A stretch of 64,000 bases of DNA. It comes from Pseudoalteromonas luteoviolacea. Its GTDB lineage: Bacteria > Pseudomonadota > Gammaproteobacteria > Enterobacterales > Alteromonadaceae. Below the pieces are notes generated by a model, which had not been told where the DNA came from, ran no database searches, and saw nothing but the letters and a program-made list of their open reading frames with translations. Both the position numbers and the translations under genes were made by a program. This document shows, piece after piece, positions 26,086 through 35,694 of the stretch. The stretch is from the NCBI RefSeq assembly GCF_001750165.1, contig NZ_CP015411.1:1330001-1394000 (forward strand), written 5' to 3'. Within the stretch, counting starts at the first letter, position 1. Each line of letters starts with the position of its first letter.

Positions 26086-28363
26086 TTTGCCACCATAATG
26101 GAGTAAGTGGTTGTGCGCTATGTTCTTCTAAAATACTTATCCACATGTCATCTTCAGCTGTGATAGCAAATTTTTCAAGTGTTTGCATGTCTGTCCCTAT
26201 TTTTATTGTAATGGACGGATAGCTGACAATATCGGTTGATTGTGGATGTAACATAAATGCAGGGTTTTGTGATGGCATCAGCGCATATCTTTTTGCTGCA
26301 ACTGTATACTCATTAGTTATACCCGCTTGGTATTGCCCTTTAAGGTGTGTACTGATAATAAGTGGGATTTGCTCATTCTTTGAAGCTGGATAAACAAAAG
26401 GTTTAATCACAATTGATAAAGGCTTATGTTTGTCTCGATAATTTAACGACAGCACATCACCACGGTTTATTTTGTATAGCCTTGTTTTGATAAAGTTGCG
26501 GTTATTACCTTGATTTATAAACAAGCTGTTTGCCATGTTTGCTCTAGCAATTAACTTGTCATCGTTGGCATTGTTTGTTGCGTTAAACTCTATATATTGT
26601 GGTAAGCTTTTCATTAAAGCGATGACACTCGGGGTCTTAAGCGTAGGGTCCTGAACAGTACTTATTGAATGGATGCTATCGAGTTGTCTAAAGTGCACCG
26701 GTGTGGGTTCACTGAGAGGCTCAAAGTAGTTAGCAGGACTATAGACAAGTGCTGTGTTGGAAATTGGGTGCTGGTCAAACAATGCTTCTGATGCATAGTC
26801 TGTTTCTTTAAGAACAGGTAATGGCGGCGCCTCGAATAAGCGCACCTTGAGAATTTGCTGTAACTCAGTAAAGATAAATTCATTGGTGGCTTTTTGTGCG
26901 AACCATGCGCCAATTTCAACAAAATTGGTCAAAGGGTTGTCACATAATTGCTCACAGACGACATTCTGATAGTGGAAATCACGACGTCTGCTTTGTAACT
27001 TAACGGCGACGCTGCTCTGACTTGAGATACTGAGTTTAGCTGCATTTTTAGGTAGCCTGAGGTAGTACTTCTCACTCTCATTGACAGCTTGGCGCAGTGT
27101 TTCCGGTGTAATTAATCGATCAAATTGCGAAATGCGAGACTCTAAGTTTATTTTATGGCGGGCAAAAGCGCTATTTTGTGCGTCGTATAGGGTGATCAAT
27201 GCATGTGAGTCTTCAGCATCTAAGCCTCTGATGTCTAAAACTACATCACTTCCGCCTGCAACGGTGTACATAGCAGGCGTATCTGTTGTTAGAACATAGT
27301 AGTAGCTGTGTAACGCCGCAATAGGTTGATCCAGCTGAAACCATTGAGTGAGTGCAGGTAGGCGTGACTGTACTGTCAATAGCCCAGGGCGGACTTGCTC
27401 AATTTTATATAAATTGTCACTCACATTTACAGCTTGAAGTTCAAATGGGGCATGTTGTTGGCTCAGGTCATGCCATGTAAGGCGTAATGTACTCAGAGGC
27501 ACATTGGCTGAAAAATGCAGTGGCTCAGCGCTTTTGACTCTAAAAGTTGCCGTTAAATTTGGTGCGGTATAAAAGCTATCTAGATCCCACTGCTGCGCGG
27601 AGAAGTCATAGGTTATGACGTTGTAGGGAAGGGTCTCGTATAATATGTCACTGACAAAATCAATATTTGGGATCCCCTGAGGTGCTAATTTCTGCCAGTC
27701 ATATCGCACGGCATTGGTTAGTTCCCAAGCTGTGAGGGCATTACCACCTAGTGTGTGATAGTTTAACATTCTTTCTCGCCAATCAAGTGGCAACTTTAAC
27801 CAAATTTGTTGACTATCATCTGTATCAGTGGGAGTTTGCGCATGGAGCCTAACAACAACGCCTCTGAGCGTGTCCTCTTCAGGGATGAGCTTTAATCTAA
27901 TTTGACTTGCGGTAGGGTAGCGAGAAACATCGATATAAAAAGATTGCCCAGAGGCAACTGACAAGGCCTTTCTGTCTTCGATAATCTGTTTTACTTGTTG
28001 TTCTTGTGCAGCCAGTACTAGTTTAGAGGCATGATGATAAGTGTGCTTATCTAACAGTGTTCCCTGATTATCAAACAGTTGGTATTCAATTGCATAGTTA
28101 ACTGGCTCATCAAATACTTGTTGACCCTCAAAGATGGCATTTGATAATAATCTAACAGAGCGGGTTCTGGATGATGAAAAATTAAAGGCGATATATTTGT
28201 CGTTCGGCAGCCAATGTACAACTGAACGCGTTTCTTCTTCGCTGCGCTCTTCTAATTGCTCCGCAGACACCAGCCATAAAGCCCCCTTAAAACTTATCCA
28301 TAATATTAATAAAAGTAGTACTGAGCTGGTAGCTAGGTGGAGTAGTTTTTTAATCCAATACAT
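26072..28363 (-). CDS. Inner-membrane-anchored large periplasmic protein of unknown function
   Basis: A 763-residue protein with one N-terminal membrane helix (about 10-33) and no cleavage site, the remainder being periplasmic and beta-rich. I recognise no family or catalytic motif. Two cysteines lie close together (VVCEQLCDNP) and could form a disulphide. Its position between the CapC homologue and the putative hydrolase, with 14-bp overlaps on both sides and a strong GGGAGG ribosome site, says it is an integral part of the system. A periplasmic bridge between the inner-membrane synthase and the outer-membrane barrel protein would fit, but this is inference. Confidence 0.7.
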   Translation of the reverse strand: MYWIKKLLHLATSSVLLLLILWISFKGALWLVSAEQLEERSEEETRSVVHWLPNDKYIAFNFSSSRTRSVRLLSNAIFEGQQVFDEPVNYAIEYQLFDNQGTLLDKHTYHHASKLVLAAQEQQVKQIIEDRKALSVASGQSFYIDVSRYPTASQIRLKLIPEEDTLRGVVVRLHAQTPTDTDDSQQIWLKLPLDWRERMLNYHTLGGNALTAWELTNAVRYDWQKLAPQGIPNIDFVSDILYETLPYNVITYDFSAQQWDLDSFYTAPNLTATFRVKSAEPLHFSANVPLSTLRLTWHDLSQQHAPFELQAVNVSDNLYKIEQVRPGLLTVQSRLPALTQWFQLDQPIAALHSYYYVLTTDTPAMYTVAGGSDVVLDIRGLDAEDSHALITLYDAQNSAFARHKINLESRISQFDRLITPETLRQAVNESEKYYLRLPKNAAKLSISSQSSVAVKLQSRRRDFHYQNVVCEQLCDNPLTNFVEIGAWFAQKATNEFIFTELQQILKVRLFEAPPLPVLKETDYASEALFDQHPISNTALVYSPANYFEPLSEPTPVHFRQLDSIHSISTVQDPTLKTPSVIALMKSLPQYIEFNATNNANDDKLIARANMANSLFINQGNNRNFIKTRLYKINRGDVLSLNYRDKHKPLSIVIKPFVYPASKNEQIPLIISTHLKGQYQAGITNEYTVAAKRYALMPSQNPAFMLHPQSTDIVSYPSITIKIGTDMQTLEKFAITAEDDMWISILEEHSAQPLTPLWWQNENT

Positions 28364-31300
28364 GCATTGGCCTCCCTATAGCGTAATTGAAGTCCTTTAT
28401 TGTCAATACCTTGTTGCTAGTGGGCGTATAAATCGCAAGCAATTTGTTTTGCAGTTTAATAGTGAGCGCCAGTTGCTGTGATTGCTCAATTCGCACTGCT
28501 TGCAATTGACACTCAGAATGCTTTTGACAAAACTCAGACAGGAGAGGTAAATGTTGGTCTTGTGAGTATTGTTCGGCGAGTTGTACAACCTTATGTATAG
28601 AAGGTGGACTATCCAATACCCAGTCATTAGGGCTTAATACCAATGTATTCAATGATTTGACTTCAGGTAGTGTTGATACAGCTAATAACCGTTGTAATAG
28701 AGCTTGCTCAGAAATCGCAAAATGCTGCTTGAAATCAGAAGCAAGCCACAATGTCGCTAATTCACTGACGGGGCTAAATAAGCGATATCCTGATTGTGGT
28801 GAAGTGCCTATTTCTAGTCCTCGGGTCTCTACTTGTCCGCCAACAACTTGGGTATTAACACCTAGGTCATTTAAAGTCTTTTGCAGCGCGTCTAATGTTT
28901 CAGTGTGTTGTACATCTGGATGGGTAAACTGAAACGCGATAGCACTGGGCCTAATATACGAAGGTGCACTGTGGCTGCGCACTTGCAGGCTTAGAACAGG
29001 CTGTTCAGCGAAGTATCGTAACGTACTTTGGTGCATCACGTTAAATAGACTTCTCACATTTCCAGGGGCCATTACATTGGCTTGTTCATTTGCATATGGG
29101 TGTGCGCCGGCAATCAATAGGGCTTTGGCCCCAGTGCTAGCAAAAAGCTGACCTGAAAATTTCAGCGTGTTACTTTCAAATAAAGGTCGCGGAACTTGGA
29201 TATTGAGCATAGCGCTTGGGTGAAGGTTAATAACATATAGGCCTTGCCCTTGCTGTAGGCTTTGTTGGTTATTAAGCGGCGCTAAGACAATATATTGTGC
29301 CTGATCATTATCTATAATTTGTAATTGGTAGCCCATCATGTTGGCAATGTGATTGATTCGCGCCAAACGATTAAGCTCATCTTGGTCAAAGTCTCGATCG
29401 GATTGCTGAGCCACCAGTTTGTAAAGGGGGCCAAGAATTTCAAATTCCCAGAGGGCCGCTTCGTTGTTATTAAGTTCTTGATAATGGTTACTGCCTTTTG
29501 CACTGATATAGGGGGCAAAGCTATCAATGACCTCGTCGAGGTTAGCGTCAGTAAAAGAGGCTGCGACATCGTTGCCACTATCTGCGCTCAACACCACTTC
29601 AGACAGTAAGTTGGAATAACTCGCTCCATCAATATATGCCTCAACCATTCTTCCGTTAAAATCGGGGGTTGGAAGACTACTACTGTGCAACATTCCAAAT
29701 TGGCCGCGTTCAAACCCCATTAAGTTTGTTAGCTGCCTTTGAGACAATGAAGTGGGTAGCTGATTAAAAATCCAGAATTGGCTTTTTACGCCGTATGGGC
29801 TCAATTGCAGGTGAACACGTGTGTATTGGTTGACTGAACGTATTTGTAAGACTTCTAACTCTTCAAAGACAGAGAAAAAAGCGTTGTAATAGGGACTTTG
29901 TTGTGACACTTGCTGTGTAGCTATTGAGGGGGTGAATTGCGTACCTAGCACGAGGGCATCACTACCAAGTAATTCAAATAAAAGACCCGCAGCATCGCTT
30001 GCGACACGTTCACTGGAAGGAAAAGGGACGCTAATTACATGGGATTTATTAGACTGTTTAGATAATGCAAAAAAACCTCTTACACTGCTCGTATCTGTAT
30101 CCTTGATATATATATATTGCTCATCTTCAGACAAAGAAAATTGTGCCTGAGCTAAAAGACGTCTTGCTAAAATGATGTTTTCTTGGTCTTTTCGATCTCT
30201 ATTGAGTACGCGAATCGCACTGACAAAATGTTGGATGGATTGCGCCTGCTGATACTGGCTAATCGATACAGGCTCACTTTGTTGTGTATAAAGGTAACTT
30301 TTATACGCACTTATTTGCTGGCTTAGTGCAATTTCGGTATTGTCATTTGAGCTAACTTGGGCAGGCTGTGTGGCAAAAATTGCAGGAATAAACATGATTA
30401 AAAAGCCGGTGGTGATCGCAATGAGTCCACCGACTATAGACGTTTGAAAAGTTGCACGTATTACTAATCCCAAGGCATTTTTTTGATATATTTTTAATGC
30501 CAGCAAGGTCGATAACATGTAGCCAAAAGCAAATGTATCTGTGACCTTCAATGTGGGATAATAATGAACGACCACATAATTCAAAACAATCTTGTATAAG
30601 AAACCGATATTGAAAAAGAACAGCAGTAATCTCGCTCCTTCAAAATTTGCATGGCGTAGCCGAGTAAAGGTTAATATCGAGCCACCAAGTATTAAGATCA
30701 CCGCGGTTTCAGCAAATGACGTAAGTAATTTGCTGGGTTGCATTAATTGCAAAGCCAGAAGGGCTGGCAGCATAATGCCGTTAAATTCCCACCCATATTT
30801 AATATTGGCACGAGAAGCAATAAAAGCGGTGATCACCAAGATAATATAGGCTTTGGGAGCAGCGACAATTGAGGCCGCAACCGCTTCATACATGATTGCT
30901 AGATTGGCGATACTGAAATTGGTAAAAGGCATCAGAACAAAACGAACCAATAGATATGTCACAAAAAGTTGGATCAGTGTGACACGCATACCGTATTTGA
31001 ATCCGCCATTCCACATAACGTTTGCGGTTAGAGCAATGATGACTAACCCTAAGCTATATAGTTGGCTAGAATAATCAAAAGTGATGTCCCATTGTGCTAA
31101 GTACATTGCAACAAGAGGCCAAAACAGAGTATCCATCACGACCCGAACTAAAATGCTGATCAGAATGATGGCAAAAAACCGGTCTCTGCCAAACATTTCA
31201 CTATAGCCAAAACGTTCCATTATCGTTTTTGCACTAAATAACATCGCTGCATAAACAACGATGGCTTCTATAATGATCACGACAGCAGATACGGGGGTGA

Positions 31301-31463
31301 CGATAAATAATGGTACTAAATAACCCGGTACAACCAAGCCGGTTAGAGGAAATCCAAACCTTAAATTCAGCATACAAACAACGGCGATACCTACCCAAAC
31401 AGTTGTGATAACCGATTGGCCCAGGCCACTGCCAGTAGGAAAGAGTTGTAGCACCCACTCCAT
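28350..31463 (-). CDS. pgsC: PgsC/CapC-like membrane protein with duplicated membrane and periplasmic units
   Basis: A 1037-residue protein. Residues 16-172 match PgsC/CapC, the integral-membrane partner of PgsB: GFPLTGLVVPGYLVP (37-51), FGRDRFFAIILISILVRVV (91-109) and SLGLVIIALTANV (137-149). Residues 203-355 look like a second, diverged CapC copy: FNGIMLPALLALQL (227-240), FEGARLLLFFFNIGFLYKIV (274-293), FAFGYMLSTLLALKI (311-325). PgsC itself is about 150 residues. The remaining 670 residues are periplasmic and hold two related segments, 463-548 and 741-832, each with VPxP, a helix ending LLxGxxALxL, and a strand; these also resemble the neighbouring 254-residue protein. The start codon overlaps the upstream stop (TAATG). 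Confidence 0.88.
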   Translation of the reverse strand: MEWVLQLFPTGSGLGQSVITTVWVGIAVVCMLNLRFGFPLTGLVVPGYLVPLFIVTPVSAVVIIIEAIVVYAAMLFSAKTIMERFGYSEMFGRDRFFAIILISILVRVVMDTLFWPLVAMYLAQWDITFDYSSQLYSLGLVIIALTANVMWNGGFKYGMRVTLIQLFVTYLLVRFVLMPFTNFSIANLAIMYEAVAASIVAAPKAYIILVITAFIASRANIKYGWEFNGIMLPALLALQLMQPSKLLTSFAETAVILILGGSILTFTRLRHANFEGARLLLFFFNIGFLYKIVLNYVVVHYYPTLKVTDTFAFGYMLSTLLALKIYQKNALGLVIRATFQTSIVGGLIAITTGFLIMFIPAIFATQPAQVSSNDNTEIALSQQISAYKSYLYTQQSEPVSISQYQQAQSIQHFVSAIRVLNRDRKDQENIILARRLLAQAQFSLSEDEQYIYIKDTDTSSVRGFFALSKQSNKSHVISVPFPSSERVASDAAGLLFELLGSDALVLGTQFTPSIATQQVSQQSPYYNAFFSVFEELEVLQIRSVNQYTRVHLQLSPYGVKSQFWIFNQLPTSLSQRQLTNLMGFERGQFGMLHSSSLPTPDFNGRMVEAYIDGASYSNLLSEVVLSADSGNDVAASFTDANLDEVIDSFAPYISAKGSNHYQELNNNEAALWEFEILGPLYKLVAQQSDRDFDQDELNRLARINHIANMMGYQLQIIDNDQAQYIVLAPLNNQQSLQQGQGLYVINLHPSAMLNIQVPRPLFESNTLKFSGQLFASTGAKALLIAGAHPYANEQANVMAPGNVRSLFNVMHQSTLRYFAEQPVLSLQVRSHSAPSYIRPSAIAFQFTHPDVQHTETLDALQKTLNDLGVNTQVVGGQVETRGLEIGTSPQSGYRLFSPVSELATLWLASDFKQHFAISEQALLQRLLAVSTLPEVKSLNTLVLSPNDWVLDSPPSIHKVVQLAEQYSQDQHLPLLSEFCQKHSECQLQAVRIEQSQQLALTIKLQNKLLAIYTPTSNKVLTIKDFNYAIGRPMHVLD

Positions 31464-33433
31464 TAAGTCTGCACCTTAATTTCGTGATCCTCTGGATCAA
31501 CCGGTTGCATCATTTCAAGCTGTTTTAATAGAAGAGCTGGATCTTCCAATTGCTTAATCAAGTAGGAAATATCAATAAATTCAAACAGGATACCTCCCAC
31601 TTCAAAAGGCTCGCCGATACTGCTGGTGGAGCGAGATGCACGTAATGAGCGAATGCTCAAAATGAAAGTGGCTTGCCCTAACTGAGCAGGCATGTAGAGC
31701 TCACCTTGCTGTAAGGTAATGTAACGCAACTTTCCTTTGGCTTTTTCACTGTCTAAATGTGTGACGCGCTCTAACAAATCCAGTGCGGTCATTTCAAATA
31801 GTGACATCTCATTATGCTTGGCTATCTCTTCTATTTTTTGGTTGGTTTGTACCACCTGCCCAAATAGATTAAACATAATTGCGGCAGTGTGGATTTGATT
31901 AAATACGTGCTCAAGTGTTGAGAGCTTCTGTTCCATATCGCCGATAGATGATTTTACTTGTTGGCTCAAAGGTTGCTGCAATGCGAGGGTTAATACTTTG
32001 GTTAGCGCACTGGTATTGGCTTTTTGTTGATTTTCGAATATTCGAAAATGAAATAGGAGCTCACCAATTTGGTTGGCAAATCGATTGACATTCTGCACGA
32101 AGCGCTCTTCATCAAAGTACTCATTAGGCTCAACGGTCATAGCCCAAAAGCCTCGAATATCACCAGCGTACATGAGAGGGACGACATATTGTGCTTCTGC
32201 CTCTTTGAGATCGTTGAAGAATGGTCGTGTGATATGAAGTGCGCCAAACGCTTTAATAGCATCTGAATAGGGTGGGCGTTCGTAGTCTCTGCGCATTTCA
32301 TGAATATCAGAAAGGCTGCAATTGATAGCACGGATCTCATGGAGCCTATGATCGCCTTCAGTGCGCGCGAGAAAGATAGACCGATTGAGCGCAAGTTGCT
32401 GGTTTACTAATGTAATTATTGCATCCCAAGGACTACTTTGCGCACTAAAAGCTTGCGGTAGATATCGTCCCATCATGCGTTGTTGCACGTTACCGATAAT
32501 GTCATTTAATTCTATTTCTTCCACCCATTTTCGAGAGAAGAAAACCCAAAGCAAAGTTACAAGGTTAGTAAAAATTACTTGCCCAGTTGGTAGAAAATAG
32601 TCAAAAAAACGTACGCCAACATATGCTGAGAGAGTGGAAGTTAAAATCACCGCACATGCAATAAGTAATCCCGTGTTAAAGCTTGAGCGCTGAAAGGTTA
32701 TGATCAGAATCGTTAAGATTAAAAGCTGTAATGCAGCTGCATACGAGACAGGCATGAGTGTTACCAGTGTCTGCTCGGCAAAGTTATCTGCAATGTATGC
32801 GTGTAGGTAAACTGGATCTTTGAAAGAGTTTATTTTGGGTGCTCTTACAGGTAATGCAAATGCTAATTGGCGCTGTGAAACTAACACCACTTTATCTTGT
32901 AGTTGAGCCGAAAAAATATCATTGGAGAGCAGTCGCTTGGCGCTAAATTTTGTCAATGCTTGTGGTGCGAGTGAAAAGTCTACTAATTTACCTTGTGCGT
33001 TGTATTTTGGGTCAAAAATATTTTGCCAAACATTTTTGCATGTTTGTGGCGTATCTTGAATAACGATTTCATAGCCTAGCCAAGACTCTACTTTAGGTAA
33101 GCAATACCTTGGATCTGAGTAAGGAAAGTAAACGTTATCAAAAGAAAGCTGCTGATTACCTGACACATGATTGAATATGACAATCGCTTTTGCTTGCTGC
33201 GATCTTAATTTTGAGATGATCTCTGTTTGCTCGGCTACCAGGTTATCTGACTCAATCACAACTATCTGTGTGCTTTGTCGGTTAAGATTTTGACTAAGTT
33301 CAAGATAAATAAGTGCATTAAGCTTGTCCAAGGTACCACTTAGCGTGACCAATAAAATGAGCGCGCATAGCAGCATAGTAGACCAAAAAGTCTTTTGCCG
33401 TTTGATAATAAAAAACTGCTGCTTTATCGACAC
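31463..33433 (-). CDS. CHASE2-GAF-like membrane sensory protein without output domain
   Basis: A 656-residue protein. A membrane helix (17-35) is followed by an extracytoplasmic domain (about 50-225) that looks like CHASE2: an opening strand QIVVIESDN, then near the end DKVVLVSQ, a LPVRAP block and VYLHAYIADNF. It is followed, as in CHASE2 proteins, by three closely spaced helices (230-248, 253-273, 283-300). The cytoplasmic part has a GAF-like domain (about 335-470, containing YVVPLMYAGDIRGFWAMTV), helical linkers and a PAS-like C-terminus. There is no histidine kinase, cyclase, GGDEF or phosphatase motif. I infer a sensor or scaffold that tells the synthase about the envelope state. Located 10 bp after the CapA-like gene. 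Confidence 0.75.
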   Translation of the reverse strand: MSIKQQFFIIKRQKTFWSTMLLCALILLVTLSGTLDKLNALIYLELSQNLNRQSTQIVVIESDNLVAEQTEIISKLRSQQAKAIVIFNHVSGNQQLSFDNVYFPYSDPRYCLPKVESWLGYEIVIQDTPQTCKNVWQNIFDPKYNAQGKLVDFSLAPQALTKFSAKRLLSNDIFSAQLQDKVVLVSQRQLAFALPVRAPKINSFKDPVYLHAYIADNFAEQTLVTLMPVSYAAALQLLILTILIITFQRSSFNTGLLIACAVILTSTLSAYVGVRFFDYFLPTGQVIFTNLVTLLWVFFSRKWVEEIELNDIIGNVQQRMMGRYLPQAFSAQSSPWDAIITLVNQQLALNRSIFLARTEGDHRLHEIRAINCSLSDIHEMRRDYERPPYSDAIKAFGALHITRPFFNDLKEAEAQYVVPLMYAGDIRGFWAMTVEPNEYFDEERFVQNVNRFANQIGELLFHFRIFENQQKANTSALTKVLTLALQQPLSQQVKSSIGDMEQKLSTLEHVFNQIHTAAIMFNLFGQVVQTNQKIEEIAKHNEMSLFEMTALDLLERVTHLDSEKAKGKLRYITLQQGELYMPAQLGQATFILSIRSLRASRSTSSIGEPFEVGGILFEFIDISYLIKQLEDPALLLKQLEMMQPVDPEDHEIKVQT

Positions 33434-33443
33434 TTTGAATTAC

Positions 33444-35651
33444 CTAATCAAGAGCTGAAAATTCAAAAGATAAAGTCACGTTCTGTTGCGTTGTAACCCT
33501 CAAAAAGTCTAGGCCATGAATGGTGTTGTCTTGCCAAATATTGTCGGACAACGAAATATCTTTTTGCCATGATATTAAGGCTAAATCATCTAAGATGAGA
33601 GTGGCTTCACCATTGTCAGGTGGCGAGTGTAAGTACGTGAGCTTGACTGCACGAGCAGGCAGTTGCTCTGGCCCTAGCGTGTTTGTATCATCAGGCAAAG
33701 AGAAACTATATTCAAACTTGCGCCAATCATATTCACCAGGCTCTGCAATACGTAAGGTTTGTTCAGAAAAGAGTAAATTGTCTTCCGATGTAGTGATGGA
33801 TAGTTCAACATCCAGCGCCCCCGCATTCATCCCTTTACTGTACCCATACAGGCTCATCTCATGATAAGCCTCTAAAGTAGATTCGTTGGGTGTAATTGGC
33901 ATGGTTCTAATCGTATGTTTAAAAGGCATGCGTAATGGTCGATTGTCAAATTGAGTACGTACTAAGCACATTGCCTGTCTGCCGTTGCGTGCGCCAGTTA
34001 AACAGGGGGTGATATTGTCGCTTTCATTTTCCCAACGTGAAACTTCTCCAAAAGTGTCATCGTTATCCCAATCCTCGAAGTCACCAAACAACATTAAATC
34101 TCTACCTAACTTCAGCGAAACAGGAGTGTTGGAGGATACCTTAGTTAAAAAGGCGTTGCTCGGTACAAATTCTCTTAAATCAACAATATGCTGGCCGGGA
34201 CTGAGTGTAACTTGTGCTGTTTCTACGGGGTTTGGGGCCTGGGTAGTATAAAAGTCAATATCTGCGTACCCTTGTCTTGGGATCACAGAGACTCCCCCTT
34301 GCGAGAATTCACCTAGTCGCCTCATTAAATAGTCGCTCAAAAAGCCGGTGACTAATTTAGGTTGGTAGTCTTCTAAGTATATAGGGTATGCTCTGGCACG
34401 AGTGGTTTTTGGTGTTGACTTGGGGGACACTTCTAGGAGCACGGCGACTCCAAGTAGCGTTTCTATTCGGTTTTGCTCAAACACAAAGTTACCCAGTCCC
34501 AGTAGCACAGGTGTATTATTCAGTAAGCTAAACCCTTGGGCAACATGCGGGTGATGTGCAATTAATAGGTCGGGTTGTAGGCCACTGAGCAAATTAAAGC
34601 GATTCGAAATATATCGAGTGGGCGCATACGAATATTCATCACCCCCATGTAGTTGGGCGACAGCATAATCACTTTGTGTGATTGCTTGCTCCACAGCAGA
34701 GATTGCTTGCTGACTTTCAGTGAGATCTGCAGCCCCCCCTTTTTGTGCTTCTGCGACATAATTAATGGGGTTGTCATCGCCAGTGATAGAAGTTGCAGAG
34801 ACGAGTCCGATTGACATGCCCTTGACTGTGGTGACAAGTGGCGCGTAGGCTTCTGTATTGTTATTGCCTACGCCGCTGAAAAGCAGTCCTGCTTCCGATA
34901 CGTATTTTACAGTATCTTGCAAACCTAATTGCAAATAATCGTAGACGTGATTATTACCCAGAGCAACGTAATCGACGCCAATTTCGGTAAGCCCTTGGAG
35001 TGTTTCAGGCAATGAGAAGAATGCAAACTCTTTAGTTGGGTGAACACTTGTTGGGGTACTTAAGATAGGCGTTTCTAGGTTCACCGATGCGAAATCAGCA
35101 TGTTCTACCAAGGGCTTAATGTAGCGAGTAAGTTCTATGGTATCTTGCGCGGCTGATCCTGCTCGAATAAGCGCACCTTCTACATCGGGCACAGAGTTCC
35201 CCATGGTGGTTAAGCTCGGATCCATGTAACGTCGGCCAAACATCGTATCACCGGCAAAAAATAAAGTTAGTGAGTCAGCCGGTTTTGCGTTCATGTGTAA
35301 CTTGAGCTGAGAGTTTGTGTTAGACACCTGCACTGTGCTCAATAACGGTTCAAACCCTTCTTTAAGCACTGTAATACTATAATTACCTTGTTTTAAGGCG
35401 GGTATCGAGATGACGCCATTTGTATCGCTTTGATAAGTGTTACCTTCGATAATGACAGATGCATTCTCTACACCTTTATCCGAAGCGTCTAAAAGGCTTA
35501 TCTGCCACTGTATTGACTCTGTTTGCTGTTTATCTTGCTCTGCTTGTTCAGTTTGTTGTGACTCAGTGGGGCCGGTTTCATAGGGATCTTCAACGGAGCA
35601 CGCGCTAATGAAAATGGATGTTAGAACTATGGCTACTATTTTTGCTTTCAT
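33444..35651 (-). CDS. pgsA: CapA/PgsA-like lipoprotein (PGA_cap metallophosphatase fold)
   Basis: A 735-residue lipoprotein, first gene of the operon. The lipobox is ISAC with Cys18. A carboxypeptidase-regulatory-like beta-sandwich occupies about 47-120 (ENASVIIEGN, TNGVISIPAL, GNYSITVLKEGF). The PGA_cap domain (about 127-445) is unmistakable: FFAGDTMFGRR (131-141), NLETP (191-195), GNNHVYDY (232-239), HGGDEYSYAP (335-344), AHHPHVAQG (365-373) and GNFVFEQ (387-393). The last 250 residues form a beta-rich CBM-like domain with LFGDFEDW and GEATLILDDLAL. CapA/PgsA is needed for polymer transport and membrane assembly in Bacillus. The ATG at 35651 has GGAGAG upstream and starts the lipoprotein signal. 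Confidence 0.92.
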   Translation of the reverse strand: MKAKIVAIVLTSIFISACSVEDPYETGPTESQQTEQAEQDKQQTESIQWQISLLDASDKGVENASVIIEGNTYQSDTNGVISIPALKQGNYSITVLKEGFEPLLSTVQVSNTNSQLKLHMNAKPADSLTLFFAGDTMFGRRYMDPSLTTMGNSVPDVEGALIRAGSAAQDTIELTRYIKPLVEHADFASVNLETPILSTPTSVHPTKEFAFFSLPETLQGLTEIGVDYVALGNNHVYDYLQLGLQDTVKYVSEAGLLFSGVGNNNTEAYAPLVTTVKGMSIGLVSATSITGDDNPINYVAEAQKGGAADLTESQQAISAVEQAITQSDYAVAQLHGGDEYSYAPTRYISNRFNLLSGLQPDLLIAHHPHVAQGFSLLNNTPVLLGLGNFVFEQNRIETLLGVAVLLEVSPKSTPKTTRARAYPIYLEDYQPKLVTGFLSDYLMRRLGEFSQGGVSVIPRQGYADIDFYTTQAPNPVETAQVTLSPGQHIVDLREFVPSNAFLTKVSSNTPVSLKLGRDLMLFGDFEDWDNDDTFGEVSRWENESDNITPCLTGARNGRQAMCLVRTQFDNRPLRMPFKHTIRTMPITPNESTLEAYHEMSLYGYSKGMNAGALDVELSITTSEDNLLFSEQTLRIAEPGEYDWRKFEYSFSLPDDTNTLGPEQLPARAVKLTYLHSPPDNGEATLILDDLALISWQKDISLSDNIWQDNTIHGLDFLRVTTQQNVTLSFEFSALD

Positions 35652-35694
35652 TGGCTCTCCAACCACTTATGTTAACATTGTTTAGTTATTTAGT

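Noticed and set aside
16984..35666. The large operon considered as a prophage or defence island
   Set aside because: No integrase, flanking repeat, tRNA target or nuclease is present, composition matches the surroundings, and the core proteins are capsule-type.
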